Source of the DNA: Pseudomonas sp.
GTDB lineage: Bacteria > Pseudomonadota > Gammaproteobacteria > Pseudomonadales > Pseudomonadaceae
DNA: 27,987 nt
Direction: 5' to 3'
Assembly: GCF_030150285.1 (NCBI RefSeq)
Contig: NZ_JASLGE010000093.1
Span: forward strand, 1-27,987
Position 1 is the stretch's first letter. Each line of letters starts with the position of its first letter. The position numbers and the translations under genes were made by a program. This document shows, piece after piece, positions 6,047 through 13,184 of the stretch. The notes below the pieces were generated by a model. That model was not told the origin of the DNA. It saw nothing but the letters and a program-made list of their open reading frames with translations, and ran no database searches.

Positions 6047-8581
6047 TTAGAAATGGGTGAATGTCAGGCCCAGCGAGTACGTCGGGCCGTAGGTTTCGTA
6101 TTGGTTGTTGAAGTGGCGATTGCCGGTGTAGGTGAAGTACGGCTGGTCGGTCAGGTTTTGCGCGTCAAAGTTGACGTGCAGGTTTTTGGTCAGCGCGTAA
6201 CGGGCGCTGAAGTCGACAAACGTTTGCGCATCGACATAGGTGTCGTGAGCCTTGTCGTTAATGCCGGCCAGCTCATACAGGTAATTGGACTTGTAGTTGG
6301 CGGACAGGCGCAGGCTTAGCGTGTCGTCTTCCCAGCCAAGCATCAGGTTGCCAACGGTGTTGGACTGGTTGGGCAAATCGATATCGCGCTTGAGGGTGCG
6401 CCCGGACGCGGCGTCGTACCCCTTAACGCTGGCGTTGGAGCGGCTAAAGGTGCTGTTCGCCCCCACAATCACGCCGTTCCAGGGCGCGGGCAGCCAATCG
6501 AATTTTTGTGAGTACGCCAGTTCCAGGCCATACAACGTGGCGCTGTCGCCGTTGGCGTAGGAATGCGCCTCGGTGAAATCGCGCCACATACCCGTGCCGG
6601 CCAGGTCGTTGTTGTAGACGAAGTTTTTGATGTCTTTGTAGAAGAGGAACGCCGAGACCGTGCCCGCGCGGCCCATAAAGTGCTCGATACCCACATCGAA
6701 GTTGCTCGACTCCAGCGGCTTGAGGTTGGGGTTACCGAACTCGGCTTTGTCATCCTCAATCACAAAACCCGGTGCCAATTGCCCGAATGTCGGGCGCACC
6801 ACCGTGTTGGTCCAGGCAGCCCGCACTTGGGTGTTTTTTGCCAATTGGTAACGCGCATGCAGGCCCGGTAGCCAGTGCTGGTAATCGCGTTGGTTTTTTT
6901 GCGCTTCATACACGCCGTTGCGTATGCCCGTGCCCTTGGCATCAAATTCGGTGCCTTCGTAGCGCAGCCCGGTGATAAAGCGCCAGTCGTCGATGTCCAC
7001 GGTATTCATCACGTACGAGGCGTTGATGTTTTCGTGCAGGGTGAAGTCATTTACCCGTGAGTCTTGCTCGTTGTAAAAGTCATTGCGGTTCAGCCCGCCC
7101 AGCAGGTCTTTGATCGCGCCTGGGCTGATGCCCGGGCCATAGCGCCCCACCGAGTAATCCAGCTCGCCTTTGCTGAACTGGCCCATGTTCAGTTGGTCAT
7201 CGCTGAAGCCCAGTTTGGAAAAGTTCTTGTAGGTCCAGGCCTCGGTGTCGTTGTCCTTGCTGCGACGGCTGACTTTACCGCCGAACTTGAACTGCGAGGC
7301 ATACCCGTCAACGTCGTAATCGCGCGCCAGGTCGAGGCGGATGTTCTTTTCTTTGTCGGTGGTGAGTTGTTTTTTCACGTCGACTTTGTCGAGGGTGAAG
7401 TTGGCGGGGTCATAGAAGCCCGCGCCGATGATTGGCCGGGGCTTCTCGGAGTCATACCAGCCGCTGTCGGGGAAGCTTGAGTTGCCTTTGAACGTTGCCC
7501 CGGCAATGCCCGCCGGGCTGTCTTCGCTGGACTCGCTGTAACCGGCCTGCCCGCTCACGGTCCATAGCCCCATCAGGCGTTCACCGCCAAACACGTAGGA
7601 TTTGATCTCCTGGGTCTCGTCACGCTGTTTGAGTTTGCGCTTGGCCTTGGCCTTGCCCAACTCGCCCTCGGCTTGCGGGTTGGCGAACTCGATCGCGTCC
7701 GAATTGCGCACCTCGCTGTCTTTGAAACGGCTGTACAACGTGCGCAGGTAAAGGCGGGTGTCATCGTCGGGCTTGAAGTCGAAGTTCAGGCCACCGCCGG
7801 TGCGTTCACGGCGAATGTCGTACACGCGCTGCTCAAAACTGTTGAGCTTCGCGCCGTCGGTAAAGTCCCAGTCGCCGCTGGTTTCAACGTTGTCCGAACC
7901 GAAATCACGTTTGTTCCAGCTGAACGCGGCCGCAACGCCAAAGTTGTCGATGCCGTCGCCCAGGCTGAAGCGATCACTGACCGCGCCGGACAATTTGGGG
8001 CTGGTCTTGCCGGTGTGCTGGTTGTACCCGGCTTCGGTGGTGCCAGTGTAGAACAGCCCGTCATGGTCGAAGGCCGACAGGCTTTTTACATCAACCGTGC
8101 CGCCCAGCGAGTTGGCATCCATGTCCGGGGTCAGGGTTTTGATCACCGACAGCGACTGCACCAACTCGGAGGGCAACACATCGAGTGCCACGGCGCGGCG
8201 GGCGCTTTCAGGCGAGGGCACCAGCGTACCGTTGATGGTGACGCTGTTGAGGTCCGGCCCCAGGCCGCGCACGCTGACGAAGCGGCCTTCGCCCTGGTCG
8301 CGCTCGATACTGATGCCCGGCAAGCGCTGCACCGCCTCAGCCACGTTAACGTCCGGTAACTGCGCGACACCATCGGCGTGGACCACGCTTTCGATAGCGT
8401 CCGAGTTGCGCTGCTGCTTGAGGGCCTTGTCCAGGCTGGCGGCCTGGCCGACCACCTCAACGTGCTCCGTGACACTATTGGCCAAGGCCTCGGCGGCGCT
8501 CAGGCGCTCGCTGGCAATTGCCAGGGCCAAGGCGCTCACCGTAAAACCGACCCATTGTGCCGTGTTGCGACGTGTGTACAT
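6047..8581 (-). CDS. TonB-dependent outer-membrane receptor associated with phytase
   Basis: An 844-residue outer-membrane receptor of the TonB-Xanthomonas/Caulobacter type (plug plus large barrel). A signal peptide covers about residues 1-29. A TonB box-like EHVEVVGQ follows at about 39-46. The plug runs from about 50 to 165 and includes VAEAVQRLPGISIERDQGEG and RGLGPDLNSVTING. The 22-strand barrel fills the rest and ends in the aromatic residue expected of outer-membrane proteins (FTHF). The ATG has a very strong GGGGGGAGG seven bases upstream. This is the first gene of the operon, 148 bases before the phytase and downstream of a Pho box. Family members of this subtype import sugars, oligomers and other non-siderophore ligands. 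The gene order suggests phytate, a lower inositol phosphate or a metal-phytate complex as ligand, which is inference. A catecholate or haem ligand is less likely from context. Confidence 0.9.
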   Translation of the reverse strand: MYTRRNTAQWVGFTVSALALAIASERLSAAEALANSVTEHVEVVGQAASLDKALKQQRNSDAIESVVHADGVAQLPDVNVAEAVQRLPGISIERDQGEGRFVSVRGLGPDLNSVTINGTLVPSPESARRAVALDVLPSELVQSLSVIKTLTPDMDANSLGGTVDVKSLSAFDHDGLFYTGTTEAGYNQHTGKTSPKLSGAVSDRFSLGDGIDNFGVAAAFSWNKRDFGSDNVETSGDWDFTDGAKLNSFEQRVYDIRRERTGGGLNFDFKPDDDTRLYLRTLYSRFKDSEVRNSDAIEFANPQAEGELGKAKAKRKLKQRDETQEIKSYVFGGERLMGLWTVSGQAGYSESSEDSPAGIAGATFKGNSSFPDSGWYDSEKPRPIIGAGFYDPANFTLDKVDVKKQLTTDKEKNIRLDLARDYDVDGYASQFKFGGKVSRRSKDNDTEAWTYKNFSKLGFSDDQLNMGQFSKGELDYSVGRYGPGISPGAIKDLLGGLNRNDFYNEQDSRVNDFTLHENINASYVMNTVDIDDWRFITGLRYEGTEFDAKGTGIRNGVYEAQKNQRDYQHWLPGLHARYQLAKNTQVRAAWTNTVVRPTFGQLAPGFVIEDDKAEFGNPNLKPLESSNFDVGIEHFMGRAGTVSAFLFYKDIKNFVYNNDLAGTGMWRDFTEAHSYANGDSATLYGLELAYSQKFDWLPAPWNGVIVGANSTFSRSNASVKGYDAASGRTLKRDIDLPNQSNTVGNLMLGWEDDTLSLRLSANYKSNYLYELAGINDKAHDTYVDAQTFVDFSARYALTKNLHVNFDAQNLTDQPYFTYTGNRHFNNQYETYGPTYSLGLTFTHF

Positions 8582-8641
8582 GTTTGTCCTCCCCCCAATG
8601 CTGCGACAGGTCAGGCAAATGGCCCGACAACATGGAAGCGA

Positions 8642-8675
8642 ACGCTAGGGACGGGGAATGACAAAGCTGTGACAG
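8642..8675 (-). promoter_or_regulatory. Pho box and -10 for the receptor-phytase operon
   Basis: On the minus strand CTGTCAC-AGCT-TTGTCAT (8675-8658) matches 12 of 14 positions of the PhoB direct-repeat consensus CTGTCAT-n4-CTGTCAT with correct spacing. Ten bases later comes TAGCGT (8647-8642), the expected place for the -10 of a PhoB-activated promoter, where the Pho box replaces the -35. It lies 61-94 bases before the receptor start. This predicts induction by phosphate starvation through PhoBR. Confidence 0.75.
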
Positions 8676-8730
8676 TGTGGCGCGCCATGCCCCGAAATAG
8701 AGGGCTTTGGTGGCTATCGGGCGGGTAAAT

Positions 8731-8854
8731 GAGCTGATTTGACCCCTGGGCTGCAGACGTGAACGGCCCCGTGATCCCTTGTTTGCGTGAAAGGCAGGCC
8801 CCGGTCGGCGGCCGGTTGCAACATTATCAACACCCCGCCTGAGCTGATTCGACC
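8731..8854 (+). repeat. Direct repeat of a 14-base motif in the divergent promoter region
   Basis: GAGCTGATTTGACC (8731-8744) and GAGCTGATTCGACC (8841-8854) are identical but for one base, and are 110 bases apart (about 10.5 helical turns). Both lie between the receptor promoter and the GGDEF gene. Widely spaced direct sites are typical of AraC-family operators that loop DNA, and an AraC-type regulator is encoded 1 kb downstream. That it is the cognate binder is a guess. Confidence 0.5.
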
Positions 8855-8862
8855 TGCGCAAC

Positions 8863-8880
8863 CGGTCACACGGCTGTCAC
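8863..8880 (+). promoter_or_regulatory. Second Pho-box-like site, facing the GGDEF-AraC pair
   Basis: CGGTCAC-ACGG-CTGTCAC matches 11 of 14 consensus Pho-box positions with the correct 4-base spacer on the plus strand, 45 bases before the ATG at 8926. The -10 at the expected distance is poor (TGTGCT near 8891). A lone CTGTCAT overlaps the start codon (8921-8927). The site is weaker than the divergent one but plausible. Confidence 0.45.
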
Positions 8881-8925
8881 ACACCTCTGGTGTGCTGGCC
8901 CGCATTCCGTTCTGGTAGCGCTGTC

Positions 8926-9846
8926 ATGACCTGGTTAAACATCCTCAAGCACCATCGCTGGAAGCTCGCGCTGTTGTTACTGGCGAGCAATATCGGCCTG
9001 CTGTTGAACATTGCGTTCGGCAGGGTCAAAACCGTCAGTGAATGGCAATGGCTGGACATCACCGGCGAAGGTGGCACGGCGCTGTTTATTCTGCTGTGGC
9101 TGGTGCTGGTGCTCAAATGCCGCCCGGTGGGGCGCGTGACCAACTACTTCGCCATCGGCCTGAGTTGCCTGTTTTTTTCGTGGTGGATGGACGTGCTGGA
9201 TGAGTTTTTTCGCCTGCCCAAACACATCGGCTGGGACCATTGGCTGGAGTCCGGGCCGATGCCGGTGGGCATGGTGCTGCTGACCATTGGCCTGTTCCAC
9301 TGGCACCGCGAACAGCAGGCCATCAACCAGCAGTTGGAGAAGCGCGAACGGGTGTTTCGCGAACACCGGCTGTTCGACAAGCTGACCCCGCTGGGCGGTG
9401 CCGACTACCTGAAACGTCAGGTTCAGGATTGCCTGGTGCAAAGCCGCGAACAGCAGCAACCCCTGTCGTTGCTGGCGCTGGATATCGACGACTTTGCGGC
9501 GATTAATCAACACTACGGGCACGCGGAAGGCGACGCCGTGCTGCAGGCCCTCAGCCAATTGCTGCTGCTGAACCTGCGCCGTCACGACTTGCTCTGCCGG
9601 CTGGCCGGCGACCGTTTTGTGGTGGTGCTGCCCACCACCGGCGAAACCCAGGCCCGCTTGCTGGCCCTTGAACTGCAACAAGCGGTGCAGGGGCTGGCGC
9701 ACAAAACCCGCCACCACGGCGAACGCGTGCACCTGGCGGCCAGCACGGCGGTGGTGATGGCCAACGATGAGCCTCCTGAAGCCTTGCTCAAACGCCTGAA
9801 CCTGGCGCTGGCCCTCGCCAAGCCTCCCCGGAGCCAACGGGCATGA
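8926..9846 (+). CDS. Membrane protein with degenerate GGDEF domain (c-di-GMP receptor candidate)
   Basis: A 306-residue protein with four hydrophobic helices (about 12-31, 52-65, 74-92 and 110-125), a short basic/coiled linker (about 126-150), then a GGDEF-type domain (about 152-306). LDIDDFAAINQHYGHAEGD (185-203) retains the metal and nucleotide-binding features. The signature loop, however, reads AGDRF (227-231) instead of GG(D/E)EF, with Arg in place of the catalytic acidic residue. The inhibitory I-site RxxD is intact (R218-D221, five residues before the loop). Such proteins usually lack diguanylate cyclase activity and some, such as PelD, act as c-di-GMP receptors. The start is the ATG at 8926; an upstream GTG frame overlaps the promoter. 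It overlaps the following AraC gene by four bases, so the two are coupled and probably form a signalling pair. Confidence 0.8.
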   Translation: MTWLNILKHHRWKLALLLLASNIGLLLNIAFGRVKTVSEWQWLDITGEGGTALFILLWLVLVLKCRPVGRVTNYFAIGLSCLFFSWWMDVLDEFFRLPKHIGWDHWLESGPMPVGMVLLTIGLFHWHREQQAINQQLEKRERVFREHRLFDKLTPLGGADYLKRQVQDCLVQSREQQQPLSLLALDIDDFAAINQHYGHAEGDAVLQALSQLLLLNLRRHDLLCRLAGDRFVVVLPTTGETQARLLALELQQAVQGLAHKTRHHGERVHLAASTAVVMANDEPPEALLKRLNLALALAKPPRSQRA

Positions 9847-10877
9847 CGCCGGCCAGTGACTGGTACGAAGCCGACCATCGTTTTATTCCCGGCCATTACC
9901 AGCCCGCCACGCTGATTGACCTGGCGTTATCCCGCGACATTGACAGCCATCGCCTGCTGCGCGGCACCGGCCTGTTTTACGAAGACATCACCGCCGGGCG
10001 CACTCGCCTTAGCCCGCAGCAGTTCTTTAGCCTGATCGACAACGCACAGCGCTTGTTGGGCGCGGATGACAGCAGTTTTCTGTTCGGCCAGCGCCTGTTG
10101 CCGGGGCATTACGGAGCCGCGAGCCACGCCCTGCAACACGCGCAAAACCTGCATCAGGCGCTGGACACGGTGACCCATCATCGCGCCCTGCTCAGCCCGT
10201 TGCTCACGCCCCGCCTGCTGGTGGATGACCACTACGCGTACGTGTATTGGCTGGACAGTTGCGGTGCCCAGGAACACCTGCGGTTTGTGCTGGAGGCCAG
10301 CATGACGGCGCTGATGGCAATGACCCAATGGCTCAGCGGCGAACGCCTGCCGTGGGAGTGCAGTTTCTGCCATGCGCAGCCGCGTTACGTGGAGCAATAC
10401 TGGGTACACCTGGGGGAAAACACCCAGTTCGGCAGCCAGCTCGACCTGATGCGCATCCCTCGCGAATACCTGACGCGGGCCTGGCCCAATGCGTCGGCCA
10501 CCGCCCGCCAGGTGGCGCTGCAAGATGCGCAGGCGCAACTGCACAGCTTGGGGGTGCGCGCCAGCTTGCTTGATCGTCTGTATGTGTACCTGCGCAACCA
10601 TGCCCAGCACGCGCCGAGCCTGGAACAGACAGCCCAGCATTTTGCGATGAGCCAGGCCACCCTCAAGCGCAAGCTGAGCAAACACGGCACCCACTTCCAG
10701 GCCCAGCAGGATCAGGCGCGCAAACACATGGCGCTGTACCTGTACCAGATCAAGGGGTTGAGCCACGAAGCCGTGGCCGAGCACCTGAACTTCAGCGACC
10801 CGGCCAACTTTCGCCGCGCCCTCAAACGCTGGACCGGCTGCACACCCAACCTGATCCGCCAGTTTTTGAACGTGTGA
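9843..10877 (+). CDS. AraC-family transcriptional regulator (OruR/ArgR-like layout)
   Basis: A 344-residue regulator with an N-terminal arabinose-binding-type domain (about 20-210) and a C-terminal AraC double helix-turn-helix (about 245-344). The latter contains SLEQTAQHFAMSQATLKRKL and the conserved second-helix segment HEAVAEHLNFSDPANFRRAL followed by KRWTGCTPN. The start overlaps the stop of the GGDEF gene (ATGA), so expression depends on it. The layout is that of activators responding to amino acids, fatty acids or small metabolites; the ligand is unknown. The closest candidate targets are the divergent phytase operon and its own promoter, where a 14-base direct repeat is found. It is followed by the mosaic repeat region. 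Confidence 0.85.
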   Translation: MTPASDWYEADHRFIPGHYQPATLIDLALSRDIDSHRLLRGTGLFYEDITAGRTRLSPQQFFSLIDNAQRLLGADDSSFLFGQRLLPGHYGAASHALQHAQNLHQALDTVTHHRALLSPLLTPRLLVDDHYAYVYWLDSCGAQEHLRFVLEASMTALMAMTQWLSGERLPWECSFCHAQPRYVEQYWVHLGENTQFGSQLDLMRIPREYLTRAWPNASATARQVALQDAQAQLHSLGVRASLLDRLYVYLRNHAQHAPSLEQTAQHFAMSQATLKRKLSKHGTHFQAQQDQARKHMALYLYQIKGLSHEAVAEHLNFSDPANFRRALKRWTGCTPNLIRQFLNV

Positions 10878-10913
10878 TACGTGGGACAGGGACCGTAGGA
10901 TCAGCCGGTCGAC

Positions 10914-11091
10914 GCTCGATTGCTCGCGATCTTTTGATCTTTAAAAGCTTCGGCCTATCCATTGCTGCGGTCACGGCCACTTAAGGTTCCGGCTTTACGC
11001 CGTGGGCCGCCGCGATCAGCCAGCGTGGTTTAAGGGGACCCTTTTAGATCAAAAGCCAGATCAAAAGATCACGAGCAAGCTCGTTCCTACA
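10914..11091. repeat. Second mosaic of extragenic repeats, largely inverted relative to the left one
   Basis: A half REP on the minus strand (10914-10938), block A on the minus strand (10956-11004), block C on the minus strand (11019-11043) and a REP on the plus strand (11067-11091) fill the 251-base gap between the AraC gene and the dpkA-like gene. Blocks A and C match the copies at 121-168 and 250-274 almost base for base in inverted orientation. The pair of outward REPs with inserted blocks resembles a REP doublet that has acquired internal sequence. No gene is supportable here. Confidence 0.75.
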
Positions 11092-11128
11092 AACGCTGCC
11101 ATCCGTGATCCGTAGGGGGGGGTAGGGG

Positions 11129-12151
11129 TTATTGCGCCAGTGCGCGCAGTTTGGCCAGTTCTTCTGCGCTCAATGGGATGCCAGCTTCCTCGGATTTGGC
11201 ACGCGCGATAAAGCGTCGGTCACCGGGCATGCGTTCAAGGCCGACCGCGTGCATCTGGCGCACCAGTTCCGCGCTGCGTTGGGCAAAGCCGTTGCCCCCG
11301 GATTTGCTCGGGTCGATCACAATCAGCAGTTGGCCCGTCCACGGGGTTTGTGCGCCCGGGTGCTGTGACCAGTCGAATTCGAACGAAAAATTACCCCCCG
11401 TAAGCGCTGCCGCCAGCAGTTCCACCATCATGGAGAGCGCCGAGCCCTTGTGCCCGCCAAACGGCAGCAAGGCACCGCCGTCGAGAATGTCTTTCGGATT
11501 TTCGGTCGGGGCACCGTGTTTATCAACGCCCATGCCCGCGGGCAAGGTATGCCCTTGGCGGGCGGCAATTTGTACATCACCGTGGGCAATGGCGCTGGTG
11601 GCCAGGTCGAACACGATGGGTGGCCCGTCCGCACGCGGCGCGGCAAAGGCAATGGGGTTGGTGCCAAACAGCGGCTTGTGCGCGCCGTGGGGCACCACGC
11701 AGGTCATGCTGTTAACCACGCTCAACGCCACCAGGCCTTCTTGCGCAAAAGGTTCGACGTCGGGCCATAACGCCGCAAAGTGGTGCGAATTGCGAATAGC
11801 CAGTACGGCAATCCCGGCACTGCGCGCCTTGTCCACCAGCAACGTGCGGGCCGCTGCCAAAGCGGGTTGGGCAAAGCCGTTGGCCGCATCCACCCGGATA
11901 AAACCGGACGCTACGTCTTCCACCACCGGCACCGCCCGGCCATCGACCCACTGGCTGGCCAGCGACGACAGATACCCGGGAATGCGGAACACGCCATGAC
12001 TGAAGGACCCGTCGCGCTGCGCCCGGGCGCAGTTGTCCGCCAACACCTGCGCCACGTCTGTCGAGGTGCCATGGCGTTCAAAGATCTGCTGCAACAGGGT
12101 GGTCAATTCGCTAAGGGTCAGCGACGGCGTGGAAGTAGCGGGTTGGGACAT
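11129..12151 (-). CDS. dpkA: Delta1-piperideine-2-carboxylate/pyrroline-2-carboxylate reductase (DpkA-like)
   Basis: A 340-residue member of the malate/L-lactate dehydrogenase 2 family. The sequence follows closely what I remember of Pseudomonas DpkA, including AQRDGSFSHGVFR (His52), NSHHFAALWPDVEPFA, SVVNSMTCVVPHGA, FGTNPIAFAAP and LPFGGHKGSALSMMVELLA. DpkA reduces the cyclic imines formed when D-lysine, pipecolate or D-proline is oxidised or deaminated, using NAD(P)H, and yields L-pipecolate or L-proline in the cytoplasm. GGAG lies seven bases before the ATG. It is divergent from an RpiR regulator that heads an operon with an amino-acid importer and a D-amino-acid-oxidase-like enzyme, a natural source of such an imine. 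Plain malate/lactate dehydrogenase, LhpI-like hydroxyproline use or ureidoglycolate dehydrogenase are the alternatives. Confidence 0.82.
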   Translation of the reverse strand: MSQPATSTPSLTLSELTTLLQQIFERHGTSTDVAQVLADNCARAQRDGSFSHGVFRIPGYLSSLASQWVDGRAVPVVEDVASGFIRVDAANGFAQPALAAARTLLVDKARSAGIAVLAIRNSHHFAALWPDVEPFAQEGLVALSVVNSMTCVVPHGAHKPLFGTNPIAFAAPRADGPPIVFDLATSAIAHGDVQIAARQGHTLPAGMGVDKHGAPTENPKDILDGGALLPFGGHKGSALSMMVELLAAALTGGNFSFEFDWSQHPGAQTPWTGQLLIVIDPSKSGGNGFAQRSAELVRQMHAVGLERMPGDRRFIARAKSEEAGIPLSAEELAKLRALAQ

Positions 12152-12200
12152 TCTGGCGCTCCAGTCGAATTATTTTTATAGGCGTGCAATGGCGGGGCCA

Positions 12201-12229
12201 ACTATCCGACGATGACAGTTATCTGTCAA
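12201..12229 (-). promoter_or_regulatory. Sigma-70 promoter of the dpkA-like gene
   Basis: On the minus strand a perfect -35 TTGACA (12229-12224) is followed after exactly 17 bases by GATAGT (12206-12201), a four-of-six -10. The start codon lies about 50 bases further. An AT-rich TATAAAAATAAT (12180-12169) may be a second -10. The -35 is embedded in the palindromic operator candidate, so binding there should block transcription. Confidence 0.55.
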
Positions 12230-12247
12230 TTGTTGACTTAATGACAG
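12213..12247. promoter_or_regulatory. Operator candidate in the dpkA/RpiR divergent region
   Basis: TGACAG-TTAT-CTGTCA (12213-12228) is a 16-base inverted repeat. A third TGACAG half-site (12242-12247) lies 14 bases beyond the palindrome and overlaps a TTGACT (12233-12238) that could be the -35 of the rightward operon. Spaced half-sites between a regulator gene and its divergent target fit binding by the RpiR protein. The exact target is not known. Confidence 0.5.
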
Positions 12248-12296
12248 AAAACCTTCACTTTCTGCAACGCGCTGAAACAAGAACAGGAAAGCAGCC

Positions 12297-13172
12297 GTGA
12301 GCCCGTCCATCAAACAACGCCTTGAGAGCAGTCTGTCGACCGCCGCGCCTTCGGGCCGGGCGATTGCCAGCTATATGCTGGCCAACCTCTACGAACTGCC
12401 GTTTCAGACCGCCGCCGACATCGCCAACAAACTGGGTGTCAGCGAGTCCAGTGTCGGCCGTTTTTGCCGTGCCCTGGGGTACAGCCATTTCAAGGACCTG
12501 AAAAACGACCTTAAAGATGACCTCGGCGATGGTCCATGGCTGGTGGGTGATCGCTTGCAAGAGTTCCGCCAGCAATCAAGCCAGAGCCCGCAGGCCTTGC
12601 CCCGCAGCTTTGAGTTGGAAGTCGCGGCGCTGGTGAAGGTGTATGAACACAGCCTGACCCCCGCGTGGCAAACCGTCAGTCAGCGCCTGGCCACCCGGCG
12701 CAAGGTGTTTGTGGCGGGCTTTCAGACCGAGCGCGGCATCGCCGCGTCCATGGTGCATTTGCTGCAATACCTGCGCGATGGCGTGCAATCGGTGGACGGT
12801 GCCGCCGGGCATTACGCCGACGTACTGCTGTGCCCCCCTGAGGACTGCGCGCTGGTGGTGTTCGAAGCCCGCCGTTACTCGCGCCACGCCCAGCAACTGT
12901 GCCGCAAGGCCCGTGAAGCCGGCATTGCGGTCACGCTGATTACCGATACGTTCTGCGACTGGGCCGACACACACGCCGATGAAGTGTTCCGCGTGCCCAC
13001 CGAATTCAACCTGTTCTGGGAATCCACGGCCGCGATGCTGTCGCTGGTGCACCTGCTGATCAACGAAGTGTGCAAACAACTGGGACCGGACGTCGAAAAG
13101 CGTCTCGAGGCAACCGCGGCCTTACACAATGAGTTCGTGGGTTACACATCCTCACCCGGATCAAAACAATAA
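12297..13172 (+). CDS. RpiR/MurR-family transcriptional regulator with SIS domain
   Basis: A 291-residue regulator. The N-terminal RpiR-type helix-turn-helix domain (1-77) contains FQTAADIANKLGVSESSVGR and the family's FCRALGYSHFKDLK. A SIS domain (about 125-265) includes VFVAGFQTERGIAASMVHLL and ALVVFEARRYSRHAQQLC. SIS domains usually bind phosphosugars, but RpiR regulators of other pathways exist. The start is a GTG with AGGA about eight bases upstream; the next Met is 27 codons in and would remove part of the DNA-binding domain. It is the first gene of the importer/oxidase operon (12 bases before the binding protein) and divergent from the dpkA-like gene. It therefore probably controls both directions through the TGACAG sites. 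Confidence 0.85.
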   Translation: MSPSIKQRLESSLSTAAPSGRAIASYMLANLYELPFQTAADIANKLGVSESSVGRFCRALGYSHFKDLKNDLKDDLGDGPWLVGDRLQEFRQQSSQSPQALPRSFELEVAALVKVYEHSLTPAWQTVSQRLATRRKVFVAGFQTERGIAASMVHLLQYLRDGVQSVDGAAGHYADVLLCPPEDCALVVFEARRYSRHAQQLCRKAREAGIAVTLITDTFCDWADTHADEVFRVPTEFNLFWESTAAMLSLVHLLINEVCKQLGPDVEKRLEATAALHNEFVGYTSSPGSKQ

Positions 13173-13184
13173 ACGAGGTGTTAG

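Noticed and set aside
8921..8927. Third CTGTCAT near the GGDEF gene
   Set aside because: A single half-site overlapping the start codon without a partner at 11-base spacing; not called as a separate Pho box.
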